From Tepidimicrobium xylanilyticum (GTDB lineage Bacteria > Bacillota > Clostridia > Tissierellales > Tepidimicrobiaceae): a stretch of DNA of 64,000 bases. This document shows, in pieces, positions 36,167 to 44,876 of the stretch. The translations under genes were made by a program, and so were the position numbers. The DNA lies in assembly GCF_900106765.1 (NCBI RefSeq), contig NZ_FNNG01000008.1, forward strand, positions 62,001-126,000, written 5' to 3'. The notes under the pieces were generated by a model that saw nothing but the letters and a program-made list of their open reading frames with translations, was not told the DNA's origin and did no database searches. Positions within the stretch are counted from its first letter, which is position 1; each line of letters starts with the position of its first letter.

Positions 36167-37419
36167 ATTATACTCACTAACCTTTCATAGGTCTTTTCTA
36201 TCTTTTCGAATAATTTGGAAGGAAGATTAAGCTGTTCAATTTCTATCTTGTTATTTCTAAGCCTACACTTGGTACCCATATATGCTCTACCCATATAGGT
36301 AGCCCCATAAAACCAATCTCCTTTAATAGTAGAAATTATGGATAGAGCACCTGAAGAAAGACTGGGAGCGACATAGGGTTTAAATCCCAACTTTCTAATC
36401 TCCTTATTGGCATTTATAGTTTTATTGGTTAAGTATTCAGAAATATCTTCATCATAGTTTTCTATACTATCTGCTACGATTAATCCTTTTCCATGGGGAC
36501 CGAATACTCTACCTTCTTTTAAAAAATGGATTGTTTTTTTAGATTTTTTGGCATAAAAACTTGCTCTGCTATTCATAACTCCAAGCCCATAGCCTATGAT
36601 TTGATCTGAAGCTAACCCTTTAAAATCATATTTACCTTCTTCATCCTTATTGCTCTCTAAAAAAGCTACTTTACATAATAGGTCTACTGGGTCTGACACA
36701 ACAGCAAATATTCCTTTAAATCCTTCATTTCTTGCTAATGTTGCATATTCCTTTATTATTTCAGAATTAGATTCAAATTGAACCATTCTTACATCCTCCA
36801 CTTGGCTGCCTACAGGAGGTACCCCTTTAGAGGCACAGAAAACGAACATATCGCAGTCGAACAGCTGATCTTTATTCAATGGAAAAACTGCCGGGAAGGA
36901 TTCTTCATCGAAGGCTTTTACTATTTGGTTAATTTCGTATTCCCATCGTTTTAGCCTGTTGAAATTTCTATCATAGATTCCTATTTCTTTAATACAATCC
37001 TTACCCAATAACCTTAAACCGATCAAAAGAGTGCTACCTACATCCCCTAAAGCTAATAAGTTTATCTTCCACTTCGATTTGTTTCCTTTCTCTAACTCCA
37101 TTTTCCAATTAGGATACTGGGTATTAATTGAAATAACTAATCCTTTATTTATCTTATCTATTAACCAAGAGGGAATTGAATTGGAATAGTCCTTATTATC
37201 CAAAAGGAGTAAATCAACCCCCTCTTTTTTTAAGAATAACAAGGATGGATGACTTATTAAGAAACTTCTTCTGGATTCAAATGGGTTTAATCTATTTAGA
37301 AAATAGAGACTTCCTTCATATGTTATAATCTCTTTTTCCGAAATCCTCTCAAACTCATCGTATTCTAAAAAGGAGAATAAGTATTTGCCATTATGTTTGT
37401 AATAATTGATCATATCCAT
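36163..37419 (-). CDS. Lactate/malate-dehydrogenase-like protein with extra N-terminal domain
   Basis: Residues about 118-418 resemble the NAD-dependent LDH/MDH fold: nucleotide loop INLLALGDVGSTLLIGLRLL, strand-2 acidic end GIYDRN, FDCDMFVFCASKGVPPVG, FAVVSDPVDLLC (usually NPVD), and GPHGKG with the catalytic-type His. Expected substrate Arg residues are not in their usual places (VPPVGSQVEDVR; MNSRASF), so the substrate is probably not simple lactate or malate. Residues 1-117 form an additional alpha/beta domain absent from ordinary LDH/MDH. The start may be ATG 37419 or ATG 37413; AGGGGGT is better spaced for the latter. It lies 17 bases after the 1,612-residue gene and overlaps the flavoprotein gene by four bases. 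Confidence 0.65.
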   Translation of the reverse strand: MDMINYYKHNGKYLFSFLEYDEFERISEKEIITYEGSLYFLNRLNPFESRRSFLISHPSLLFLKKEGVDLLLLDNKDYSNSIPSWLIDKINKGLVISINTQYPNWKMELEKGNKSKWKINLLALGDVGSTLLIGLRLLGKDCIKEIGIYDRNFNRLKRWEYEINQIVKAFDEESFPAVFPLNKDQLFDCDMFVFCASKGVPPVGSQVEDVRMVQFESNSEIIKEYATLARNEGFKGIFAVVSDPVDLLCKVAFLESNKDEEGKYDFKGLASDQIIGYGLGVMNSRASFYAKKSKKTIHFLKEGRVFGPHGKGLIVADSIENYDEDISEYLTNKTINANKEIRKLGFKPYVAPSLSSGALSIISTIKGDWFYGATYMGRAYMGTKCRLRNNKIEIEQLNLPSKLFEKIEKTYERLVSII

Positions 37420-37436
37420 TTACCCCCTTATAATGC

Positions 37437-40400
37437 TTATTTGTAAACTAAATTTTCTATCCTTTTAAGATGTTCTAAATCCGCTTCTAAACAAGCGGAA
37501 GGTTTTAAAGTACGAATATGTTCAGTACTGGGGTATATATCTGGCTTTCTAGGAGAGACTAGTATTTCTCCTAAATTTTTTACTATTAAATTTTTTTCGT
37601 GAATATCCTGATATACTCTTTCAATAGTTTTAAAAATTTCTGTTGCGTTTTTTAGACAAGTTTCAGATAAATTATAGATATTTATAGTTGGAGTATTTTT
37701 AATGAAACTGGGTGAAACGTAAGGAAGTATTAAATTAACGCTAGGTATTAGATAATCCTGAAATCCTTCTTTTTCTACCATATCTCCACCTATAAAAGGA
37801 TATAAATCGCTTTCATTAAACCAAAGTTTTAAATTGGGAACGAAATAGGCACAGTCTACAGGTATATCTTTTACCTTTCCTACCTCTTGGCCTCTACCCG
37901 TTAGAATTCCAACTATTATCTTCTTTATGCTAATATTAGCTTCCTTCAACAAAGGCACAATTACATTTAACCTATAGCCTTTATGGAGTAAGTCATCTAC
38001 TAAAATCACTGGTCTATCGAAGGATTTTATCACTTTTGTCTGTTCTCTTAGGCTTAAATAATTAGGGTAAGATTGAATGGTAAAATCAGTTATACCTGTA
38101 TTAAATATCTTTTCAGTATGCATGGTTTTAGTAATGGTATTAGGTAGTACTGTTCCGTTTAGTATGGAACCAAAGGGCACACAGATATTTGGACCTAAAA
38201 CTTTATTTCTTTTTTGGACAATGGGTACTTCATTAGTTTTGCAAATTTTTTCGATTAATTTGCTATAAATCATATCCCTATTGTAGGAAATCAACAACTC
38301 TCCTGGATATAAGTTGGAAACAGCTTTCTTTAATTTTTTCCTAGTCTTCTCGATAACCTTGCATATTTCTTGATTGCCTTCAAAGGGTGGTTTTAATAAA
38401 TTTTCTAAATCCTGGTTTAGAGTTATAGGATTATTCATATCCACCATAAAAATCTGACAGTTATTGTATTTAAAGGGAGTTTCAATAAACCCTTGATCCT
38501 TAAGGTTTTCGAGTATGAATTTCAAATTATATTGAGTTAAACAGTTCTTAAAAATGGCATAATTATAGTCTGAATTGATACAATAGCTTAATGTTTCATT
38601 AATAATTATTTCAGCACTTTTATAGCTATTGTCCTTAGTATAAATACCAGATATTAATACCATCCTACCCTTAGCATGCTGCCTAAGATACTCTGTAATA
38701 TTGGTGTTTTTAAATTCATCATACAACATGCTATTTTTAACCCAGTAGAGGGTTGAAAATCCTAATATAGACCCATCTTTAGTTTCTTTAACTAATACTA
38801 TAGTTGGACTCAATTTATTCTTTAATTCATAGATGCTTTCAATATTTATTACCTGAGCAACCTCACCACCTATATATTCAATTAATTTATCATCTATTGT
38901 TTCTATTATTTCAGTTTCCATAGTCTTAGTTTGAACTAGATATTTATACTGAGGTTCGTTCAAATAGAGCCCATACCTATAAATGTATCTTTGGGCTAAT
39001 GGGTCTATTAGATTAGAAATATCTCTATTTAAATCTATTAATTGTCTAATTTGAGATGAGCTAATATCTTCATATTGGGGAGGAAGGGAAAGCTTTAATA
39101 CTTTACCCTTTATTCCATTAATTCTTTCTTCTACGATGGTCTCTTCATCTTCTGTAGATTGTAAACTCTTTCGATCGAAAACTATATGGTTGAATTCGTT
39201 TATTAATCCATTTTTTTTGTAAGCGGAAGCATTAACTAAAACATCTGTACCTACTACAATATATAGATCCTTATTTTCAAATAGAGATTTCAACTTAGTC
39301 AAATCCTTATCATTACTTATATTGATAGGTGTTTCACTAGGGAATAAATACACATCCCTTTCATGGGCGATGGTTATATTGATAATATCTCTTCTAAACT
39401 TATGAGGCTGGGTCCTTTTAGACCATGAAAATTCGTCTACAGCTAAATAGACCTCGAAGCCTTCCCTTTTAATTTCTGAAACGATTTTTTTATGACTTAG
39501 GGAGAAGGGATCGAAGCTGCCAGGGAAAAAGGCAATCCTTTTATGATTTTCCAACTTAATACTATCATGGTTTAATTCATAGTCTAATATAAATCTATAT
39601 ATGCTGTTTAAAGACGATGAATTGCTGAGAAAAACGAATTCGTCATCTTCTCTTTTAGGGAGTAGTGTCAGTATCTTTTTAGAAATCATGGTAAAAATCT
39701 CACACTTTTCTTCTAATAGCAATTTATTCGAATTGAAAATATGACTTCCTATAATTCTAAAGGCTTCAGTTTTGATTTCATTGTTAAATGAGGCCATTCC
39801 ATTTAATAATAGTCCTAGTAATCTATCCAGTCTTTTTTTATTTAAGCGTCTTTCTTCATTGAATCTTTTAGCATATTCTGGGTAGTTCTCTATACAAACT
39901 CCTATAGTTTTTAATAATAGGAATACTATCTGGATACTAGATTGTCTAATTTTTTCCTCTAAATCATCTATCACCTCATCCAATTCAGTTGGTTGAAGAT
40001 ATAACAGCAAACGACCCAAATAATTAGGTATATATTTGGTAAATTGGTAATTTTCCATTTCTAAAGCCCTTAAAAGTTCAACTGCAATATCATTTCGTTC
40101 TTCTTGAGATAAAAACTTATATATATGAAGTAGAGTATGTCCAGCATAATTACGTACTTTTTCTTTAGCACTAACTTTTAATAAGTTGCAAAAATGCATT
40201 CCAGTATAAAGTCCAAAAGTTTTTGGTGTTTTTTTGACCTGGTCATAGAGAATATCTATATTTACCTTTTTATTCATCCATTCCGTTGCAGTCTTTAGAT
40301 TTTTTAAGAATATATCAGAGGTATTTTCTTCTACACTCTTATAGTTGGTTTCTAAAATATTCAGTATGTGGGATTCCAGATTAAGTTTTTTACCTAATTT

Positions 40401-42275
40401 ATATTTTAAATAGTTTTCTGAAGGATAAGGTGAGAGGAGCAAATTTTTTTTCAACCAATTATTCAATAGAACTATAAAACCATCCTTTTTCACTAGTTCA
40501 TCGAGAATTTCGTCAATTATATCTAAAATAGTTAGCCTAACTTCTAAACTGCCTGAGTTTAATTGTGCAATAATATATTTATGAAGTCTTTTTAAATGCT
40601 CATCTTGTAAGTAATCGAGGGGAATGTATTTCAAAGTTTGGGCTAGATATAGTTGGCTTGTTGAGGTCAGCAGTTTATAATTATCATAATAAATCAATAA
40701 TAATTTAGAATATTTAACGTAGTTGTCCTCCCTTGCATTATTAAAAAGGGATTTTATAATCGTCTTTAAATTGTATTGCCAATCTATATGGGATTCTTCT
40801 ACCTTATGATCTGGATAAAGAATATAATTTAACAAATCTGATAATACCTGATAACTAGTAGTTTCCTGATTATAAACATTTATGGATTTGGGAGTTTCCT
40901 TTCTGTATTCCTCATCATATTGACTGATTAGAAGCCCAATTAATTCAGCAGCCTCCTTGCGAATATCTTCCTCTTTATGGAATAGTAGGTCTGTTAAGAA
41001 GTGCAATGTAACAATTTTTTGTCTTTGAGTTAAATAAGTTGAATATTCCTTAAATATCTGTAGATATTGACGAAGCTTTCTCCAGCTATATTCGGATCTA
41101 GCCATTTCCAGTATATTGTCGAAACTAGTATCATCTAACAGCTTAGCCATTAGGAATATATTATGTTCTATGGCGAAATATTTTATATTGTTAACTATTT
41201 CCTCATCCTTCATCAGGGCATAGGGCATGGCATCTTTTTTTTCTATGATTTTACTAGTTATACTGGTATCAACCCCTAAACTTATCATATAATCTTCAAA
41301 ATCCTTTAATTTTTTATATACCTTTTCGTATCTTCTCTCTTTTTTTGAATCTAAATTGTCCAATTTATTAAGTATAACGCTATAGGCTTTGTCTAATGTA
41401 TAGATATGCATCTTATAGGTATCTTCATCTTTTTTATTCTTTACTCTGAAATCTGCATAGATTAATACTAAGGATTCTAGAGGAAGGTTTTCTAATTCTA
41501 GGTCCCAAGTAGAATGATTAGTGGCAATATGACCAGTTTTTTCTATATTTAAACTGTTAAACCATTTTTCAGTATAGTAATAATGAAGATAAGGAACCCT
41601 ATCCTTGTCTTTATCTTCCACACCGTATTTACCTATATCATGGCCTAATCCTGCACCAACTATAATGCCTAAATCAATAGGTAGGCCTAAGTTTTTAAGT
41701 TGTCTACCTATATTAAGGCTAAGATGATTAACTCCAACTACATGATCTAATGTATTATGATTAGTTAAGGAAAGGTCTAGTTTCATCAATTCATATATCC
41801 ATTTGCTAAAAAAAGCTTCTTTGAAAATAAGATATTCTTCTAGAAATTTGCTTTCCCTTTCTTCTTCAGGATTCAAAAAGCTTATAGGATATCTATATAA
41901 AAAGCTATTTCTGCTATACTTCATTTCCAGATGGCAAAGTTTTCTTAAAAGGTTTAGGAAAAAAGAGACTAAAGGAGTAAGGTTTTCATCAAAATTCCTC
42001 CGGACTTTTTCCGGGAAGGAGAAGTTTAATACATAATCATAAATATAATAAAGCCATTCTAGTTCGTTGAATTTCTTATGCTTAATATAGAGTCCATGCA
42101 AAAGTTTGATCAAAGATAAGGCATCATACCTATTTTTTGAAATCGTATTGCTTAATCTGCTTTTAAACTCATTATTTTCAATAAAGATAAGGAAATCCTC
42201 TTGGTGGTATTTTATATAATCCTTTTCTAATTCTTCTAAAATAAAACTGTAAAATTCATTATAGGCTTTAATCAT
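37437..42275 (-). CDS. 1,612-residue HD / helical-repeat / nucleotidylyltransferase / GNAT-like / PRTase-like fusion
   Basis: No described function known to me. Visible parts in order: an N-terminal helical region; an HD phosphohydrolase-like domain (about 165-330; His178, then AGLGHDIGKYG with His212-Asp213); a long alpha-helical, HEAT-like stretch (about 385-900; for example HKEEDIRKEAAELIGLLIS); a NadD/cytidylyltransferase-like domain (about 911-1090; AFFPGSFDPFSLSHKK, VVGTDVLVN and ISSSQIRQLI); a GNAT-acetyltransferase-like segment (about 1125-1280); and a phosphoribosyltransferase-like domain (about 1305-1530; VILVDDLLHKGYR near 1425, then GILTGRGQEVG). In the nucleotidylyltransferase the first His of HxGH is Ser. 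Its start overlaps the sdaAA stop (ATGA). A nucleotide or cofactor modification role is inference. Confidence 0.75.
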   Translation of the reverse strand: MIKAYNEFYSFILEELEKDYIKYHQEDFLIFIENNEFKSRLSNTISKNRYDALSLIKLLHGLYIKHKKFNELEWLYYIYDYVLNFSFPEKVRRNFDENLTPLVSFFLNLLRKLCHLEMKYSRNSFLYRYPISFLNPEEERESKFLEEYLIFKEAFFSKWIYELMKLDLSLTNHNTLDHVVGVNHLSLNIGRQLKNLGLPIDLGIIVGAGLGHDIGKYGVEDKDKDRVPYLHYYYTEKWFNSLNIEKTGHIATNHSTWDLELENLPLESLVLIYADFRVKNKKDEDTYKMHIYTLDKAYSVILNKLDNLDSKKERRYEKVYKKLKDFEDYMISLGVDTSITSKIIEKKDAMPYALMKDEEIVNNIKYFAIEHNIFLMAKLLDDTSFDNILEMARSEYSWRKLRQYLQIFKEYSTYLTQRQKIVTLHFLTDLLFHKEEDIRKEAAELIGLLISQYDEEYRKETPKSINVYNQETTSYQVLSDLLNYILYPDHKVEESHIDWQYNLKTIIKSLFNNAREDNYVKYSKLLLIYYDNYKLLTSTSQLYLAQTLKYIPLDYLQDEHLKRLHKYIIAQLNSGSLEVRLTILDIIDEILDELVKKDGFIVLLNNWLKKNLLLSPYPSENYLKYKLGKKLNLESHILNILETNYKSVEENTSDIFLKNLKTATEWMNKKVNIDILYDQVKKTPKTFGLYTGMHFCNLLKVSAKEKVRNYAGHTLLHIYKFLSQEERNDIAVELLRALEMENYQFTKYIPNYLGRLLLYLQPTELDEVIDDLEEKIRQSSIQIVFLLLKTIGVCIENYPEYAKRFNEERRLNKKRLDRLLGLLLNGMASFNNEIKTEAFRIIGSHIFNSNKLLLEEKCEIFTMISKKILTLLPKREDDEFVFLSNSSSLNSIYRFILDYELNHDSIKLENHKRIAFFPGSFDPFSLSHKKIVSEIKREGFEVYLAVDEFSWSKRTQPHKFRRDIINITIAHERDVYLFPSETPINISNDKDLTKLKSLFENKDLYIVVGTDVLVNASAYKKNGLINEFNHIVFDRKSLQSTEDEETIVEERINGIKGKVLKLSLPPQYEDISSSQIRQLIDLNRDISNLIDPLAQRYIYRYGLYLNEPQYKYLVQTKTMETEIIETIDDKLIEYIGGEVAQVINIESIYELKNKLSPTIVLVKETKDGSILGFSTLYWVKNSMLYDEFKNTNITEYLRQHAKGRMVLISGIYTKDNSYKSAEIIINETLSYCINSDYNYAIFKNCLTQYNLKFILENLKDQGFIETPFKYNNCQIFMVDMNNPITLNQDLENLLKPPFEGNQEICKVIEKTRKKLKKAVSNLYPGELLISYNRDMIYSKLIEKICKTNEVPIVQKRNKVLGPNICVPFGSILNGTVLPNTITKTMHTEKIFNTGITDFTIQSYPNYLSLREQTKVIKSFDRPVILVDDLLHKGYRLNVIVPLLKEANISIKKIIVGILTGRGQEVGKVKDIPVDCAYFVPNLKLWFNESDLYPFIGGDMVEKEGFQDYLIPSVNLILPYVSPSFIKNTPTINIYNLSETCLKNATEIFKTIERVYQDIHEKNLIVKNLGEILVSPRKPDIYPSTEHIRTLKPSACLEADLEHLKRIENLVYK

Positions 42276-43138
42276 AAAACCCTCCTTTTATACTCCTCTC
42301 CCGTTGGGGTTGCAGCTACTCCTCCTAATGCAGTTTCCTTTAAGGATTCGGGCATAGCTTTACCTACCTTGTACATGGCTTCAACTACTTCATCAAAAGG
42401 TACCAAAGACTTAATTCCTGCTATTGCTAAGTCAGCTGAGATTAAAGCATTGATCACCCCAGAAGCATTCCGAAAGGCACAGGGAAACTCTACTAAACCA
42501 GCTACTGGATCACATACTAATCCCATTATATGAATTAAGGCAAAGGATGCTGCATTTAAAGAAGTTTCCACATCTTCTCCTAACATTTCCACTACTGCCG
42601 CAGCAGCCATAGCACTGGCAGCCCCACATTCTGCTTGACAGCCTCCTTCAGCTCCAGAAATGGTAGCGTTTTTTGCTATTATTTCGCCAATTCCCCCAGC
42701 CGTAAACAATCCACGAATCATATCTTCTTCCGTTAAATTAAATTTCTCTTTCACTGTAATGATAGCACTAGGAAGTATACCTGAGGCGCCTGCAGTTGGA
42801 GCAGCGACAATCTTTCCCATTGAAGCATTAACTTCGGAAGTTGATAGGGCTTTTGCCATGGCAGAGCTTATTAAATCCCCACAGATGGTTTTCCCCTTAT
42901 TTCTATAGTCTTCCAGTTTTTTAGCATTGCCTCCTGAAAGTTTTGAAACGGAGATAATTTCTTTATCTAGTCCACTTTTAGCAGATTTTAACATAGTGTC
43001 TAGCACCAATTTCATTTTATCCATTAGTTCATCATACGTCATTTTATTATAATCCATTTCTTTCTCCATAACTATTTCCGATATTCTTTTATTCTTTTCT
43101 TTACATAATTTGAGCAATTCTTTTCCAGTATTGAACAT
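42272..43138 (-). CDS. sdaAA: L-serine dehydratase, iron-sulfur-dependent, alpha subunit
   Basis: Catalytic subunit converting L-serine to pyruvate and ammonia with a [4Fe-4S] cluster, a main route of serine fermentation in clostridia. Conserved family features: APTAGASGILPSAI, the cysteine region GAEGGCQAECGAASAMAAA, and GLVCDPVAGLVEFPCAFRN, which supply cluster ligands. Length of 288 is typical of the two-subunit Firmicutes enzyme. It starts two bases after the beta subunit gene and overlaps the following giant gene by four bases. The ribosome site AAGGAGGG for that gene lies within its own 3' end. Confidence 0.95.
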   Translation of the reverse strand: MFNTGKELLKLCKEKNKRISEIVMEKEMDYNKMTYDELMDKMKLVLDTMLKSAKSGLDKEIISVSKLSGGNAKKLEDYRNKGKTICGDLISSAMAKALSTSEVNASMGKIVAAPTAGASGILPSAIITVKEKFNLTEEDMIRGLFTAGGIGEIIAKNATISGAEGGCQAECGAASAMAAAAVVEMLGEDVETSLNAASFALIHIMGLVCDPVAGLVEFPCAFRNASGVINALISADLAIAGIKSLVPFDEVVEAMYKVGKAMPESLKETALGGVAATPTGEEYKRRVL

Positions 43139-43140
43139 AT

Positions 43141-43812
43141 TTAAGCCCTCCTAATGGAATTAATACCCTTAATATATTGAATTTCTCCTAATTTTTTTAT
43201 TCTATCTATTACCTGATCTTTTATTGGATCATCTAATTCTATTACCATAGTTGCAATGTTGCCTTCTCGAGTTACCTTCATAGTAGCGATATTTATATCT
43301 TCATTTGCAAGTATTGCACTTATTCTACTAATTGTACCTTTTTGGTCCTGATATTTTAGCAATATAGTAGGATAATCTCCAGTAAATTCTACCTTATTTC
43401 CGTTTATATCTATTATGAGTATATTACCTCCTCCAATGGATGAACCAGTAATATAATAGTTTTCTTTATCTTTAAAATAAAAAACCATTTTTACCGTATT
43501 TGGATGAACATAGCCTAAATCAGCTTCTATAAATTCTATATCAATCCCCTTGTCTTTGGACATATTTAAGGAGTCTCTGATTCTTTCATCAGAGGGATCC
43601 ATACCAAGAATACCTGCTACTAAGGCTCTATCGGTACCATGTCCTCTGTAGGTTTTGGCAAATGAACCATGTAGGTAAAAGGTAACCTTATAAAAGTTGT
43701 TTCCTGCAATTTCTCTTCCTATTTTTCCAAGCCTTGCAGCTCCAGCAGTATGGGAACTTGAAGGTCCAATCATAATTGGCCCTAATATATCAAATATGCC
43801 ATAGTTTTTCAT
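43141..43812 (-). CDS. sdaAB: L-serine dehydratase, iron-sulfur-dependent, beta subunit
   Basis: Partner subunit, with the N-terminal SDH_beta domain (FDILGPIMIGPSSSHTAGAARLG, where SSSHTAGA is diagnostic) and a C-terminal ACT domain (about 150-220; LLKYQDQKGTISRISAILAN) that may bind serine or another amino acid for regulation. Length of 223 is normal. ATG follows AAAGGAGAG. It is the first gene of the five-gene minus-strand operon; upstream lies the pspC terminator and a TATAAT box. Confidence 0.95.
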   Translation of the reverse strand: MKNYGIFDILGPIMIGPSSSHTAGAARLGKIGREIAGNNFYKVTFYLHGSFAKTYRGHGTDRALVAGILGMDPSDERIRDSLNMSKDKGIDIEFIEADLGYVHPNTVKMVFYFKDKENYYITGSSIGGGNILIIDINGNKVEFTGDYPTILLKYQDQKGTISRISAILANEDINIATMKVTREGNIATMVIELDDPIKDQVIDRIKKLGEIQYIKGINSIRRA

Positions 43813-43844
43813 CTTAACTCTCCTTTCTTAAATATTATTTTAAC

Positions 43845-43850
43845 ATTATA
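43845..43850 (-). promoter_or_regulatory. Possible -10 of the sdaAB operon
   Basis: On the minus strand a perfect TATAAT lies at 43850-43845, 32 bases before the ribosome site. No good -35 is seen at the right distance: the region is the T-run of the upstream terminator. This makes the promoter weak or activator-dependent. Confidence 0.4.
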
Positions 43851-43861
43851 TCATAATAAAA

Positions 43862-43888
43862 GGAATAAAAAAGGAGGGTTACCCTCCT
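43862..43888 (-). terminator. Intrinsic terminator of the pspC gene
   Basis: On the minus strand AGGAGGG-TAA-CCCTCCT is followed by TTTTTTATTCC. It ends the PspC-domain gene just before the serine dehydratase operon. Confidence 0.85.
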
Positions 43889-43892
43889 AATG

Positions 43893-44285
43893 TTATTTTC
43901 TGTTTTGATATATTATATAAAGACCAGCGATTATAAGTAAAACAGGCCAGTATTTAAAGATGTTGAAGAATTTGAATATGTGGCTAGGTAGTATTAGTTT
44001 TGCTAACATATAACTCCCTACGATTATCAAGGCAATTCCAATAAAGAGGGGAGTGTTTTTTCCGCTTATCTCTGAAGAATTATCCTGGTATATGACTCCA
44101 TCGTCTTCAGGAATTATTAAGACACATACTATATAGGCTAAAAAGCCAGGTCCTCCAGGCATAAAAGTAATTAAAACCCAAAAAATACGTACTATTACAG
44201 GGTCTACATTGAAATATTCACCAATTCCACCACAGACTCCAGCCAGTACTCTATCGTTGCGGGAGCGTTTTAATTTTTTATTCAT
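43893..44285 (-). CDS. PspC-domain membrane protein
   Basis: Small envelope protein with a PspC domain (residues about 1-65): SRNDRVLAGVCGGIGEYFNVDP is the family hallmark, followed by transmembrane segment VRIFWVLITFMPGGPGFLAY. Two more hydrophobic segments follow (about 75-130), as in DUF-type C-terminal tails of Firmicutes PspC proteins. PspC members act in envelope-stress responses or as membrane toxins/regulators; the role here is unknown. The start is ATG 44285 (MNKKLKRS) after AAGGAGGAAGCAT, 130 residues; an upstream in-frame ATG at 44309 precedes that site. It is monocistronic and divergent from the FHA gene. Confidence 0.85.
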   Translation of the reverse strand: MNKKLKRSRNDRVLAGVCGGIGEYFNVDPVIVRIFWVLITFMPGGPGFLAYIVCVLIIPEDDGVIYQDNSSEISGKNTPLFIGIALIIVGSYMLAKLILPSHIFKFFNIFKYWPVLLIIAGLYIIYQNRK

Positions 44286-44435
44286 ATGCTTCCTCCTTAT
44301 TTTAAGCATGGTACTAAGTATTATTTTAACAGAAAATAGGTAAAAATTAAATATGGCTAATGGATAAATTTATTCACAATAAAGGTTCTTTGTGATAACA
44401 TTATTAAAAGAATAGGATTGAATTGGAGGCTGAAA

Positions 44436-44867
44436 ATGTTTACCATAATTTCTTTAATATTTAAATATATTTTCATAGCAATTATATATTTATTTATACT
44501 GAGCATAATAAGGCTTATATATTTGGACATTAAGGGAATAGATACAAAGGTCCTAGATAATGCAAGTTATCTAAAACTTATAAATAGGAAGGATACTTTG
44601 CCCTTCAAGGTAAAGGAGTATTATCCACTGAATCAAGAAGTATTTCTAGGGCGGGGGAAGGATAATGATATTGTAATAAAGGACCCTTATATCTCGAAAA
44701 AACATTTAAAAATTGTGGAGGATGAAGGGGGGCATTATCTAGTGGATTTAGGCAGTGCAAATGGGACCTATTTAAATGGAGATAGGATCCTCGATGTAGT
44801 AAAGCTTAAGAATGGTGATAGGATAAGAGTTGGTCAAATAGAATTCCTATATGTAGGTAGAGAGTAG
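44436..44867 (+). CDS. Membrane-anchored FHA-domain protein
   Basis: N-terminal transmembrane helix (about 5-32, IFKYIFIAIIYLFILSIIRL) followed by a cytoplasmic FHA domain (about 65-140), a phosphothreonine-binding module. Core residues are present: FLGRGKDNDIVIKDPYISKK, with the Gly-Arg and Ser of the phosphopeptide site, and VDLGSANGTYLNGDRI. The start is ATG 44436, six bases after TGGAGG; an in-frame TTG at 44418 precedes that site. It is first of an FHA-RodA-PBP set like that of actinobacteria, where FHA proteins link Ser/Thr kinases to wall synthesis. No active kinase is visible nearby. Confidence 0.88.
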   Translation: MFTIISLIFKYIFIAIIYLFILSIIRLIYLDIKGIDTKVLDNASYLKLINRKDTLPFKVKEYYPLNQEVFLGRGKDNDIVIKDPYISKKHLKIVEDEGGHYLVDLGSANGTYLNGDRILDVVKLKNGDRIRVGQIEFLYVGRE

Positions 44868-44876
44868 GGATATAAA

